64,000 nt of DNA from SIAQ01 sp963767835. Lineage in GTDB: Bacteria > Planctomycetota > Planctomycetia > Gemmatales > Gemmataceae. The stretch spans positions 1 to 64,000 of the forward strand of contig CAVYFY010000004.1 in the NCBI GenBank assembly GCA_963767835.1. Direction: 5' to 3'. Below are positions 29,385-38,187 of this stretch, piece by piece. Positions within the stretch are counted from its first letter, which is position 1; the number at the start of each line of letters is the position of its first letter. The notes under the pieces were generated by a model that was not told the DNA's origin, made no database searches, and saw only the letters and a program-made list of their open reading frames with translations. The position numbers were made by a program, and so were the translations under genes.

Positions 29385-31179
29385 ATGACCGGCGAATCTG
29401 AATTGCGACGCACTTTTTATCTGCTCGGTTGCCTGGCATTGGTGGGTGGGATCCTGTATTGGGCCAGGCCCGTGATGATCCCATTCACGATCGCCGTGTT
29501 GGCCACGTTTGTGTTGTCGCCGATCGTGGTGCGGATGGAGCGTTGGGGAATTCCACGATTGGCTGCGTCCACTGGATCTCTTGTAGGAGCCATGCTGGTT
29601 CTGATCGCCATTGGAAGTTTGTTCCTCCAGCAAATTGCATTGCTCGCTGACGAAATTCCCGCTTACAAGACGCAGATCGCGGAGAAAATCGGCACCTTGC
29701 GGCAGGCAACGGTGGACTCGGGGATAACAGGCGCGATTGATTTCGCCAACAATCTCGGCAAAAAGCCCGCGGCGGAGAATGTCGCACCCGCGAAACAAGA
29801 CGAGACCATTGCGACCAAGATCGAGATCCCTGTCATCACGGTCCTGCAGTCCCTGGCTGGGACTGCGAGCGAGATCCTTCTGAATGCGGTCCTGGTCTTC
29901 GTGCTGGCGCTGACTGATGCTCATGCGCCGCGAGGACCTGCGTAATCGCGTGATCCAATTGCTCGGCGCCGACAATCGAGTTACCGCGACGCGCGCCCTC
30001 GACGACGCCAGCCGGCGCGTCAGCCGCTTTTTGTTTTCGCAACTCTTCATCAATCTGAGTTTCGGAATCGTCGTGGCAATCGGGCTCTACTTGATCGGCA
30101 TTCCGTACCCGTATGTGTGGGGCGGCTTGTCGGCGCTGCTGCGGTATGTTCCGTTCCTGGGGGGCTGGATTTCTGCGATCTTTCCGCTTCTAATCAGCCT
30201 GATCATGCCGACCTGGACGCCGTTCTTTCTGACGGCCGGGTTCTTCGTCGTCGCCGAAATCCTGCAGGCGTTCCTGGTGGAACCATTGGTTTTTGGGCAC
30301 AGCATCGGTGTGTCAGGCCCGGGCCAGGTTGTTGCGATGCTGTTCTGGGCCACGATGTGGGGGCCGGTCGGTTTGATTCTGTCCACGCCGCTAACCGCGT
30401 GCATTTGCGTCATGGGTCACCACTTTCCGGGCCTGCGCTTTTTCGCGATTCTGATGGGGAACGGCGAAGCCGTCGATAAGCCTGACGCGTTCTATCAACG
30501 TCTCCTGGCCGGTGATTCCATCGAAGCAAGCACTTTGGCTGAAGAATTTCTCAAGGACCATCTCGACGATGCCGCCACGGCGCTCATTGATGAAATGCTG
30601 ATCCCCGCTCTACTGGCGGTGCGCAGCGATCATCGGCATGGTGAATTGAGTGACCAGGACCGCATCTCCATCACCGAGTCGGTTCGCGAAGTGTTCCAGG
30701 ACGTGTTGGTTCCCCCGCCCAAGGAAGTTGACACGCTGCCCCAGACCGACGAAGCAATCAAAACGCACGTCCTGGTCGTTGACTTCCCGTTCAATGACGA
30801 CGTCGATGATCTGATCATAGAGATGCTGAAGAACACGGTGTCCGCCGACAAGGCGATCTGGTCCACCGTCGCGATTGGCGATCACCCGGTCGAGCAAATT
30901 TCCCAGCGTGATGATTTCGAGCCCACTTTGGTCGTTATCTCAACCTCGGCAAAAAAGAATCTGGCTCGAATCCGCGGCGCCGGCCGGACGGTTCACAAGC
31001 TCTTTCCCAATGCCCAAATGTTGGTTTGCTGTTGGTGCCTGGACTCTGGAACCGACGCCAGCACGCTGTATTTGAAAGACGCCGGCGAAAGCTCCGTGTG
31101 TGCCACGTTCCTCCAGACCCAGCAACTCATCGAGACGGCTGCGAATGCTGAGCGTCGATCTGAAGTAGCAGCCGCATAA
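29385..31179 (+). CDS. AI-2E/PerM family permease with C-terminal soluble domain, frameshifted
   Basis: About 597 residues when rejoined. The membrane part has the AI-2E transporter pattern: two N-terminal helices, a periplasmic loop, then FINLSFGIVVAIGLYLIG, YVWGGLSALLRYVPFLGGW and the closing GPVGLILSTPLT. The break is near 29925, within LALTD / MLMRREDLRNRV, one base out. After the permease an unusual soluble region of about 190 residues follows (HVLVVDFPFNDDVDDLIIEML, PTLVVISTSAKKNLARI), shaped like a Rossmann or B12-binding-like fold but without a DxHxxG motif. It could sense or gate; the substrate is unknown. Confidence 0.75.
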
Positions 31180-31343
31180 GGAAATACACTTCTCATTCCT
31201 GTTACCTCGAATTCGCGCCTCCTAACTTCTGCGGCTGGCATACGAATTGCTTAACACTTTCGAAGAAATGTTGGCGCGGCTCGGGCGATGGTCGTTCCGA
31301 CAAGCCAAGGTTTGACCTCGATTTCGATCGACGGAGAAACGCT

Positions 31344-31838
31344 ATGAAACTCGACTCGCTGCGCGAACTGTTCGTGGACGAACTCAAGGACCTCTACAAC
31401 GCGGAGACTCAGCTCGTCAAAGCGTTGCCGAAGATGGCGAAAGCCGCAGGCTCCGCGGAATTGCGGACCGCGCTTGAAGACCACTTGAGCGAAACGGAAC
31501 ATCAGGTGGAACGGCTGGAAAAAATCTTCGAGCAGCTCGAGGAAAGCCCGAAAGGCAAAAAATGCAAAGCGATGACGGGCCTCATCGAGGAAGGCAAGGA
31601 GATGATCGAGGCGGAAGGCGAGGAGCCCGTGAAGGACGCGGCCCTGATTGCCGCCGCCCAGCGCGTTGAACATTACGAAATCGCCGGCTACGGCACCGTG
31701 CGGACCTTTGCCCAATTGCTCGGCTTTGATGACGCTGCCCAACTGCTTCAGGAAACCCTGGACGAAGAGGCGGCCGCCGATCGGAAGTTGTCGGAACTCG
31801 CCAAGAGCATCAACATGGAAGCCCAGTCCCCCGCGTGA
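31344..31838 (+). CDS. Ferritin-like DUF892 (YciE/YciF-type) protein
   Basis: 164 residues. MKLDSLRELFVDELKDLYNA and LPKMAKAAGSAELRTALEDH are the classic DUF892 start; di-iron ligand candidates are E/H in DHLSETEHQVERLE and in RVEHYEIAGYGT. YciE/YciF proteins are four-helix bundles induced by osmotic and general stress. A consensus ribosome site is absent but the start fits the family exactly. CsbD follows in the same direction. Confidence 0.88.
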   Translation: MKLDSLRELFVDELKDLYNAETQLVKALPKMAKAAGSAELRTALEDHLSETEHQVERLEKIFEQLEESPKGKKCKAMTGLIEEGKEMIEAEGEEPVKDAALIAAAQRVEHYEIAGYGTVRTFAQLLGFDDAAQLLQETLDEEAAADRKLSELAKSINMEAQSPA

Positions 31839-31885
31839 GCGGGAAGGACTATACCTAAACCACCTTTACACCGAAGGAGATCATC

Positions 31886-32095
31886 ATGAACTGGGATCAA
31901 GTCAAAGGCAACTGGTCGCAATTCACTGGCAAGGTCAAGGAAAAATGGGGCAAGCTCACGGACGATGACCTGACTGCGGCCGCCGGCCAGCGCGTTCAGC
32001 TGCTCGGAATCCTACAAAAGCGCTATGGCTATGCGAAGGAGAGAGCGGAGCGGGAACTCGATGAGTTTACCCGCACGTGCGGCTGCAATGAATAG
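31886..32095 (+). CDS. CsbD family stress protein
   Basis: 69 residues. MNWDQVKGNWSQFTGKVKEK and WGKLTDDDL are diagnostic of CsbD; the C-terminal half ends ERELDEFTRTCGCNE. CsbD is a small, abundant general-stress protein of unknown activity (sigma-B controlled in Bacillus). GAAGGAG lies before the ATG. A strong terminator follows at once. Confidence 0.88.
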   Translation: MNWDQVKGNWSQFTGKVKEKWGKLTDDDLTAAAGQRVQLLGILQKRYGYAKERAERELDEFTRTCGCNE

Positions 32096-32121
32096 CTGAT
32101 GAACGCTCAATTAGCGCTTCG

Positions 32122-32160
32122 AAGGCCGCGCGATAAATCAGCGCGGCCTTTGAGCTTTTT
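32122..32160 (+). terminator. Rho-independent terminator after csbD
   Basis: AAGGCCGCGC (32122-32131) pairs perfectly with GCGCGGCCTT (32141-32150); a T-rich tail follows (TTTTT at 32156-32160). Confidence 0.85.
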
Positions 32161-32198
32161 ACGTTTGGTGCGAGGCGAGACGGTGGTTCGCGCCTCAT

Positions 32199-32463
32199 CT
32201 GGTTCTTTGCTGAAGCGGCCCCTCGAGGAATGGAAGACTCCACCGCCCACGCTTCGCGGCAGCGCTTGCATATTACAGCATCTTCCGCCATTGCTTCCAG
32301 TTTGCTCATCTTCATCGGCATTGCGGGCCTTGCTTTCGGCCAGGACGCGGTCCAACAAAACATCGTCGGCGATATTGAGGGAATGGCGGGGCCACCTGTC
32401 GCCAAGGCGATCCAACGCACGCTCGGCGACAATGCCGGCATCCAGGCTAACAGCATGGTCACG
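32199..32463 (+). pseudogene. YihY/BrkB-type membrane protein, N-terminal remnant
   Basis: Joining three frames gives a recognisable YihY/BrkB N-terminus: SLLKRPLEEWK, then RPRFAAALAYYSIF, then IASSLLIFIGIAGLAFGQDA and VGDIEGMAGPPVAKAIQ. ALAYYxIF followed by GIAGLxFGxxAxxxxIVG is the family signature. At least two frame changes lie near 32245 and 32290, and the remaining about 200 residues of the family are absent after NSMVT. A true remnant is likely here, since the loss exceeds point indels. BrkB-like genes are common companions of the stress genes around it. Confidence 0.55.
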
Positions 32464-32578
32464 CGGTGTCGAGTTTCAACGCGTTATCGCGTTATCGGTT
32501 CAATAAATCGGGCCTCAAAGGCGATCGGCTTTCCGAACTCCCATGAGGCCCCAGACGATGCTTTCAGGTGTGGCTGAA

Positions 32579-32752
32579 CTAAATAGGCGGCCCGGAGCGA
32601 ATGCCTCCGGCAACCAGCGAGACCAGGAAAAGCACCAGAAAAACGACGAAGCAAATCCAGGCGAGTTGAGATCCAATGGCGGCCACGGGATAAAGACCCA
32701 GCGCCCCCGCAATCAAGGCGATGATCAGGAAAAGCAGAGCTAGTCGTAACAT
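32579..32752 (-). CDS. DUF1328 small membrane protein
   Basis: 57 residues: MLRLALLFLIIALIAGALG, then LYPVAAIGSQLAWICFVVF and VSLVAGG. Two hydrophobic helices with this exact pattern define DUF1328 (YtjA-type). It is a stress-associated inner-membrane protein of unknown role, usually found with CsbD, DUF883 and DUF3309 genes as here. An AGGAG lies about 6-10 bases upstream of the ATG. Confidence 0.85.
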   Translation of the reverse strand: MLRLALLFLIIALIAGALGLYPVAAIGSQLAWICFVVFLVLFLVSLVAGGIRSGPPI

Positions 32753-32840
32753 TTCGATCTCCTCGTTGTTAATGAAAGGGCGAAATCAGACCATCGGTCA
32801 CCGCATCAAGGTCTTGCTTGACGGAGACGCGGTCACCCCA

Positions 32841-33512
32841 TTATTGCTTGGGCGACTTGGGCGACTGCAGTCCTTCACTGCGAAAATCAACCGACACCGA
32901 CTGCCCCGGCTGCACGCGCACCTGGCGTTCCTGCGTCACCGGAGTGCCACCCATGTTCCATCGGGCCTTGATCGTATAGGTGCCCGGGTGTTGTAGCGCC
33001 GGCGTGATAAACGTGCGCTGCATGCCGCGCTGCGATGTCGAGGCGTCGTCGAACCATACCTGAGCGTCCGCATTCGGCACCATGACCGTCAGCGTGGCCG
33101 CGTTGGGATCGGAGTATCCCGATTGGCGCACACTCATTGATGGATCCTGCATAGCCTGCGTCGGATAGTAGTAGTTTTGTCCCATGTCGTAATACTCGGG
33201 TCCGTAGGAATAATAGGGATAGTAGCCGCCGTCATAGGTGTAATAAGGGGAGTATCCGCCACCATAGCCATAGCCGCCAAGGCCATAGCCGAATCCGTAG
33301 AACGGGTAATCCCATCCCCAGCCGCCATAGTAGCCGCCATAGCCGCGGCCGTATCCGCCGCGACCGTAATATCCGCCGCCGCCGTAGCCGCGGCCCCCAC
33401 CGCCGCCGCCGCGGCCCCCACCACCGCCTCGGCGCTGCGCGAACACATCGCCGGCGGTCAAGCACAAGGCGAGAATCGTCACACCCAGAACCAAGAACGT
33501 CTTTCGCATCAC
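32841..33512 (-). CDS. Secreted Gly/Tyr-rich protein with TIGR03000-type domain
   Basis: 223 residues. Signal peptide (MMRKTFLVLGVTILALCL... cut at VFA-QRR). Then a Gly/Arg stretch, a long Tyr/Gly stretch (GGYGYGGGYSPYYTYDGGY), and a C-terminal beta domain: ATLTVMVPNADAQVWFDD, GMQRTFITPAL and YTIKARW. The last part is the planctomycete-specific TIGR03000 domain and is the best single lineage marker here. Likely exported, possibly a cell-surface or matrix protein. The run of glycines makes the frame repeat-rich but it is intact. Confidence 0.85.
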   Translation of the reverse strand: MMRKTFLVLGVTILALCLTAGDVFAQRRGGGGGRGGGGGGRGYGGGGYYGRGGYGRGYGGYYGGWGWDYPFYGFGYGLGGYGYGGGYSPYYTYDGGYYPYYSYGPEYYDMGQNYYYPTQAMQDPSMSVRQSGYSDPNAATLTVMVPNADAQVWFDDASTSQRGMQRTFITPALQHPGTYTIKARWNMGGTPVTQERQVRVQPGQSVSVDFRSEGLQSPKSPKQ

Positions 33513-33589
33513 GTTTCTCCTTTCGAATTTGGAACTGCCACCGCTGACCGATTGGCAACACGCCCCGAGCTATTTGTCAGCAGCATTTT

Positions 33590-33760
33590 TCAATAATGCC
33601 ATCCCCATGGCACATGCTCAAAAAACAGCAGAAACAAAAGGACCACGAGTAACAGTCCCAACACTCCGCTTGGGCCGTAGCCCCAGCTCCGGCTGTATGG
33701 CCAGGCGGGAAAATCACCGAGGAGTAAGAGAATCAGGATGATTAGAAATAGGGTGCCCAT
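33590..33760 (-). CDS. DUF3309 small membrane protein
   Basis: 56 residues: MGTLFLIILILLLLGDFPAW, then PYSRSWGYGPSGVLGLLL and a hydrophobic tail. The WGYGPSGxLG core is diagnostic for DUF3309. Function unknown; it belongs to the same stress-gene set as DUF1328 and CsbD. The start MGTL is preferred to upstream codons as the family begins there. Confidence 0.85.
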   Translation of the reverse strand: MGTLFLIILILLLLGDFPAWPYSRSWGYGPSGVLGLLLVVLLFLLFFEHVPWGWHY

Positions 33761-34079
33761 AACAACCTCATTTAAGATGTTCTGTGTCGGCATGCACAAC
33801 GCGGCGGCGCTGGATCATGGTGACTCCTGCCGGAATGACGGTCAACAACAATGCCGCAACGGAGCAACGCATATACATGCCTCCCAAACGGTGTGACGGG
33901 CGCTGAGTTGCAGATTGCAATGTTCATGCCAACGCCAAATCGGCATATGAAGTGAACATTCAGCTGCGGCATTTTCTTTGCGTCCGTGATTACCGATGGC
34001 ATCAACGGCGGAACGCATTCTTTCTTGGGCCGCACGGCTCAAAGCGTTTCCCAGCACAATCGACGTGGAGTATTTAACA
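33761..34079. other. Stretch without a supported gene
   Basis: About 320 bases of mixed composition. Open frames exist on both strands but none has a ribosome-binding site or a recognisable motif. Confidence 0.4.
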
Positions 34080-34289
34080 ATGATCGGAACCATTGAAAGT
34101 CCGCAAAAACCGCCGGGCGAGCCGACGATTCCGAATCCACCGGAGCCGGGCCATCCGCCGCGTCCGGGCGACCCGTCGCCGCCGAAGCCGGGCGAACCGA
34201 TACCGGGCAATCCCCCGCCCACGGTCCTCGGCAATGACCGTGGGAATTTACCGACCTTTGAGGTCGTTGTTGGTTGCGCACAAGAATGA
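34080..34289 (+). CDS. Short proline-rich protein, hypothetical
   Basis: 69 residues starting MIGTIESPQKPPGEP. The middle is a Pro/Gly-rich repeat (PPEPGHPPRPGDPSPPKPGE). There is no signal or membrane segment and no good ribosome site. It could be a real small gene or chance coding in a repetitive stretch. Confidence 0.35.
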   Translation: MIGTIESPQKPPGEPTIPNPPEPGHPPRPGDPSPPKPGEPIPGNPPPTVLGNDRGNLPTFEVVVGCAQE

Positions 34290-34471
34290 CCAGGAAGGGG
34301 AACGCACCTGCCCGAAGTGCTGGCGCGAAGGTCATCGAGATAACAGTTAGTTGTATGAGCGTTGCGGTCCTTTTTGTTACCCTACTCTTAGCTGCTCACC
34401 CGATGGCCGACGCCGTGCGTAAAGGCATGAAACCTCGCGTTTGGCGTCGGCCCACCGAGATAAGCCGAGTA

Positions 34472-34663
34472 TCAAGCTCTTTGCATTTTCTTGCCGCAAC
34501 ACTCGAAGCTGACATGATCCGGGTCCGAGCACTTGCATCCCGTGGTAACCTCGACTTCCATGCCGCACTGCTGACAGCGAAAATGTTCACCCACCTTCGG
34601 AGTGTGAGTCTCATTTCCGCTCATCGTTCGGCCCGCATCGGCCTTTTCGGTCCTGGCACTCAT
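34472..34663 (-). CDS. Desulforedoxin/zinc-ribbon-like small protein
   Basis: 63 residues, CGGAGGAAGTC directly before the ATG. FRCQQCGMEVEVTTGCKCSD, then FECCGKKMQRA: a CxxC near the start and CCGKxM near the end match the metal site of desulforedoxin-like domains (four cysteines), with two extra cysteines between. It could bind iron or zinc and act in oxidative stress, near the ferritin-like proteins and a universal stress protein. The family call is tentative. Confidence 0.55.
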   Translation of the reverse strand: MSARTEKADAGRTMSGNETHTPKVGEHFRCQQCGMEVEVTTGCKCSDPDHVSFECCGKKMQRA

Positions 34664-34825
34664 GACTTCCTCCGCAAAAAAGGTTAATTGTTCCCAAGGT
34701 GAAATCTTTCGTGCAACTCTCGCGCCGACGTGAAAAACGGAACATTGGGTTTTTTACGGTACATGTTTTGCCATTAGATCCATCGGCGGACAAGAAACCC
34801 GCGCTATCGAAAGAGGGAGAACATC

Positions 34826-35281
34826 ATGAAGGCGTTGAAGACCATTTTGCATCCGACTGATTTTTCCGATTTGTCCAAGAAGGTATTGAGGGCCGCGTTG
34901 GCTCGGGCTAAGGGGACTGGCGCCCGCCTGATCGTGCTGCACGTGCGCGAGCCGCAGGAGACCATTGAGGGGGAATTCGGCATGCCGCCCCCGGAGCCGG
35001 AGCCCCCCGATGAAGCGGTTTTCGCAGATTTGGAGTCTCTCTTGCCCGACCATAGCGGCGTTCCGGTGGAGACGATGATCGCGTTTGGCGTTGTGGCGGA
35101 GGAAATTCTCTGCGTGGCCAATGATCGGGAATGTGATCTGATCATGCTTGCCAGCCACGGCCACGACGGATTTTTTTCCCGGCTCTTTCACGCCAACATC
35201 GCGGAGCACGTGAAAAAGAATGCGCCTTGCGAGGTCTTGGCATTAACCGAAGAGCAGATCGCCGAACCCGCCGGCGTTTGA
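34826..35281 (+). CDS. Universal stress protein (UspA family)
   Basis: 151 residues. MKALKTILHPTDFSDLSKKV start with the conserved PTDFS, a VLHVREPQE strand, and LASHGHDGFFSRLFHANIAE followed by APCEVLAL, the ATP-binding type glycine motif region (GHxGxxxxxxG-like, degenerate). USPs are induced by starvation and redox stress. Preceded by AGAGGGAG. It stands alone between the small metal-binding gene and a secreted protein. Confidence 0.85.
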   Translation: MKALKTILHPTDFSDLSKKVLRAALARAKGTGARLIVLHVREPQETIEGEFGMPPPEPEPPDEAVFADLESLLPDHSGVPVETMIAFGVVAEEILCVANDRECDLIMLASHGHDGFFSRLFHANIAEHVKKNAPCEVLALTEEQIAEPAGV

Positions 35282-35388
35282 TCGGGACCGAACCGCTCGA
35301 GCGACGTTTGCAAATCGCCCTTCGTCAAACGTCCGTCAATAGCCCGCGTTTCGAACTACCTTTGCATTCCATTTTCTGGGAGATTCGC

Positions 35389-36114
35389 ATGAATCGGCGC
35401 AATCAAATCGCTCGCCCAGCTTTTGCCACTGTAGCGCTCGCCGTGGCGTCATTGACGCATGCTCAGGTGAAACCGGCGCAGCAACCTTCCACGCCGCCGA
35501 ATTCGATTCAAGGCGGCGTCAATCGGACACCTTGGTTCGCCAACCAGCAGACTCGTACGCAACTCAAATTCAACGACAACCAACTCAACGGCCTGAATCA
35601 GGCCTACCAAAAGGCCTGGGACACCTATCAGAAGGGAGTCAGCTCCATCCCCGCGAATTTGAACGCCGCACAACGCCAAGAACGCCTGCGGGAACTGCAA
35701 CAGGAGTTTTACCAGGGTTTTGCAAGCGCCCCTGACACTTATCTCAAAGACCCGGAGCAACGGCGCCGCTTCGACCAGCTTCATTGGCAGTACCGCGGGT
35801 ACGGCGCTTTTTCCGATCCATTTGTTTCCGACCGGATGAAATTAACGCCCGCCCAGCGCGAAAAGCTGCAAAGTTACCAGCAGAACTGGTACAACGATAT
35901 GAACAAGCTAGCGACGGTCTATCAGAAAAATCCCGAGGCGGCGGTCGGCCAGTTCAACAAGATTGAGGCGCAAAATGGCGCCCAGATCAATTCGGTCCTG
36001 ACACCCGCTCAGCAACAAACCTGGCAGCAAATGACGGGAACGCCCTACACGTTCAGCCCCGGTGCTTATTTATCTCCCAACACGCAGACGCCTGGCACGT
36101 CTGGCAAGAAGTGA
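35389..36114 (+). CDS. Secreted LTxxQ-motif (Spy-like) protein
   Basis: 241 residues with a signal peptide (MNRRNQIARPAFATVALAVA... cut near THA-Q). The mature part is helical and Gln/Asn-rich with two Spy/CpxP-type motifs, LTPAQREKLQSYQ and LTPAQQQTWQQM. Such proteins act as periplasmic chaperones or envelope stress sensors. The start MNRRNQ is chosen because it begins the signal peptide. No two-component partner is adjacent. Confidence 0.65.
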   Translation: MNRRNQIARPAFATVALAVASLTHAQVKPAQQPSTPPNSIQGGVNRTPWFANQQTRTQLKFNDNQLNGLNQAYQKAWDTYQKGVSSIPANLNAAQRQERLRELQQEFYQGFASAPDTYLKDPEQRRRFDQLHWQYRGYGAFSDPFVSDRMKLTPAQREKLQSYQQNWYNDMNKLATVYQKNPEAAVGQFNKIEAQNGAQINSVLTPAQQQTWQQMTGTPYTFSPGAYLSPNTQTPGTSGKK

Positions 36115-36116
36115 CC

Positions 36117-36509
36117 TCAAAAAAGGGCGCCGAAGAAAAGGCTAAAGAGCAGCACCGCGAGGACAATTAGCGTCAACACAACGTACGTGTAGTCGCCCTC
36201 GCGGAGAAAGCCAATCACGGAAAATACAACGCGTGCGACCGGCGTGGCAACCAACAGGAGCAATCCAAGCTGGATTACGCCGGCGCCGCTCAGGTCCTCA
36301 CCTTCCGCAAAGATCCTCTTGATGCCACGCCACTGGCCGGCTTCATCGGGAAACGCCTTGTGCTTTGCCTGTTCTTCACCATGCCGGACAAGATACAAAA
36401 CAGCGCCCAGCAGGACCACCACCGTGGCGCTGAGCACCCCCACCCGCAGCAGATTGCCCAGGAATTGCTCGAAACCAGCTTCGCTGTCGCAGTGTTCGAT
36501 TTTGGCCAT
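36117..36509 (-). CDS. DUF1634 membrane protein
   Basis: 130 residues with three hydrophobic helices: FLGNLLRVGVLSATVVVLLG, GVIQLGLLLLVATPVARVVF and YVVLTLIVLAVLLFSLFF. DUF1634 proteins are almost always encoded next to TauE/SafE exporters and probably form an accessory subunit. It starts one base after the TauE-type stop codon, so the two are coupled. Confidence 0.85.
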   Translation of the reverse strand: MAKIEHCDSEAGFEQFLGNLLRVGVLSATVVVLLGAVLYLVRHGEEQAKHKAFPDEAGQWRGIKRIFAEGEDLSGAGVIQLGLLLLVATPVARVVFSVIGFLREGDYTYVVLTLIVLAVLLFSLFFGALF

Positions 36510-36510
36510 G

Positions 36511-37354
36511 TCAAAGATTTCCTGTCAGGCCCTTGTAAATCATTTCCAATCCCAGCGCCGACGATCACGATGGCGAAAATAATTCGCAGCATTCGTGGCC
36601 GAGCCCCGGGGAGGATGCGGGCGCCGATGACAGCGCCAAGTAGAACGCCAAGCATGACCGGCATGATCAGGCCCGGATCGATGTAGCCCCTCGCGAAATA
36701 GATGCCCGCGCTGGCAGCGGCCGTGACGCCGATCATGAAATTGCTGGTGGTCGTGGAAACCTTGAAGGGAACGCGCATGGCCTGGTCCATCGCCAGCACC
36801 TTGAACGCCCCCGAACCAATGCCAAGAAGGCCCGAGAGAATACCCGCGGCGAACATCATTGCAAAGCCGAGCCTGACGCGGTGAACGTGATAAAGGTGTG
36901 GTCCGCTCGACGCCGATGCGGGCAGCGTGCCATCGAGGCGCAAGCGGACAGCCAACGGATCGGATTCTCCGTCAGTGCTCGATTCAGGCTGGTTGCGACC
37001 GGACAGATACGCCGACACCAGCAGCACGGCTCCGAAAACGACGGCAATCACCGAGCCTGACACATGGCCGGCCAGGTGCGCGCCGCCCAGGGCGCCAATG
37101 GTTGTGGCGACCTCCAGAAACATGCCGATGCGGATATTGGTAAATCCTTCCTTGACATAGGCCGAAGCCGCGCCGGATGAGGTGGCTATCACGGAAATCA
37201 GGGAGGCGCCGATGGCGTAATGGATGTCAATGCCGAACGCAAGGGCCAGTAAGGGCACGATGACCACGCCGCCGCCAAGCCCGGTCAATGCTCCCAGGAA
37301 GCCGGCCAGCACCGCTCCAAGCCAGAGCAACAGCGTAAACACCAAAACATTCAT
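36511..37354 (-). CDS. TauE/SafE family sulfite/anion exporter, C-terminal frameshift
   Basis: About 280 residues, eight hydrophobic segments. MNVLVFTLLLWLGAVLAGFLG, LTGLGGGVVIVPLLALAFG and, in the second half, GILSGLLGIGSGAFKVLAMD are the duplicated family motifs. It probably exports sulfite, sulfoacetate or similar anions. Near the end, an extra A around 36547 shifts the frame; without it the protein ends GAGIGMIYKGLTGNL just before the DUF1634 ATG. The ATG at 37354 begins the hydrophobic N-terminus. Confidence 0.85.
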
Positions 37355-37579
37355 GTGTCGGCAGCCCTTCGATCTTTTCCCCTGAGCAAACCGGATGCCG
37401 GCGAACGACACCAGGCTACCGGCTGCACCCGAAAATGGCACGTGGTTTGCTCCAGCGTGCGCGACGGTGGACGACAAGCCGTGGACCGATGAAGACTTCA
37501 CTCTCCAGGATGATGGCGAGCGCACATCATTGTCAATCAATGCTAATCTCGTGCGCCCGCTACATAGCGAGGAGTGAAG

Positions 37580-37741
37580 ATGAGCGACAACCCATCGAAG
37601 AAAAATACACCGACGGAATGGCGGCTGATCGCGCGGCATGCCTTACGCGCGTGGCGGCTGATCCCGCCGGCCTGCATTCGTCGTCAAGAGAGTCAATACC
37701 ATGAGGAGAATGGCGCAATCGCCATGAGGAGGCTAAAATGA
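37580..37741 (+). CDS. Small basic protein, 53 aa, coupled to the DUF2383 gene
   Basis: Starts MSDNPSKKNTPTEWRLIARH, with GAGGAGTG before it, and ends in a TGA that overlaps the next ATG (AAAATGA). Arg/Trp-rich, soluble. No family recognised. The ribosome site and the coupling support it as real. Confidence 0.45.
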   Translation: MSDNPSKKNTPTEWRLIARHALRAWRLIPPACIRRQESQYHEENGAIAMRRLK

Positions 37742-38178
37742 ACTCCAACGAAAGCAGCATTATCTGCTTAAATTCCATGCTGCAGGGGGAACTCGCGGCC
37801 ATCGAAACATACCAGCAGGCGATCGCCAGGGTTCAGGGGACCGGGAAAATCGTCGAGTTGCGCCGCATTCACGAAGAACACCGCGAGGCGGCCAACATGC
37901 TGCGCAAGCATATCCGGGCATTCGACGGCACCCCGGTCCAGGGCTCCGGCGCCTGGGGGGCGTGGGCCAAGCTCTGCGAGGGTGCCGCGACGCTCCTCGG
38001 GGAAACCGCCGTCTTGCAGGCACTCAAGGCAGGCGAGGAACAGGGTGCCGATGATTATCAGGAAGCAGCATGCGACGAAGCATTATCGCCCGATTGTCAA
38101 AGTCTGATTCTCGACTGGTTGATCCCGCAAACCCAGGAGCATGTTGCAACCCTGAAGCGCTTGCTGGCGACGAAATAA
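37738..38178 (+). CDS. Ferritin-like DUF2383 (PA2169 family) protein
   Basis: 146 residues of four-helix type: ICLNSMLQGELAAIETYQQA (E..ExxY), then LRRIHEEHREAANMLRKHI (ExxH) and later GEEQGADDYQEA, IPQTQEHVATL. The family is related to rubrerythrin/ferritin and is a frequent member of stress clusters. AGGAGGC precedes the ATG. ligD follows after nine bases and may share its transcript. Confidence 0.8.
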   Translation: MNSNESSIICLNSMLQGELAAIETYQQAIARVQGTGKIVELRRIHEEHREAANMLRKHIRAFDGTPVQGSGAWGAWAKLCEGAATLLGETAVLQALKAGEEQGADDYQEAACDEALSPDCQSLILDWLIPQTQEHVATLKRLLATK

Positions 38179-38187
38179 TGGTGAGCC

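Noticed and set aside
32067..32462. Minus-strand frame of 131 codons
   Set aside because: It overlaps the csbD end and the terminator and is opposite the YihY remnant; no motif.
33134..33450. Possible tandem DNA repeat or CRISPR-like array in the glycine-rich gene
   Set aside because: The periodicity comes from Gly/Tyr codons in a secreted protein; there are no spacers or constant repeats.
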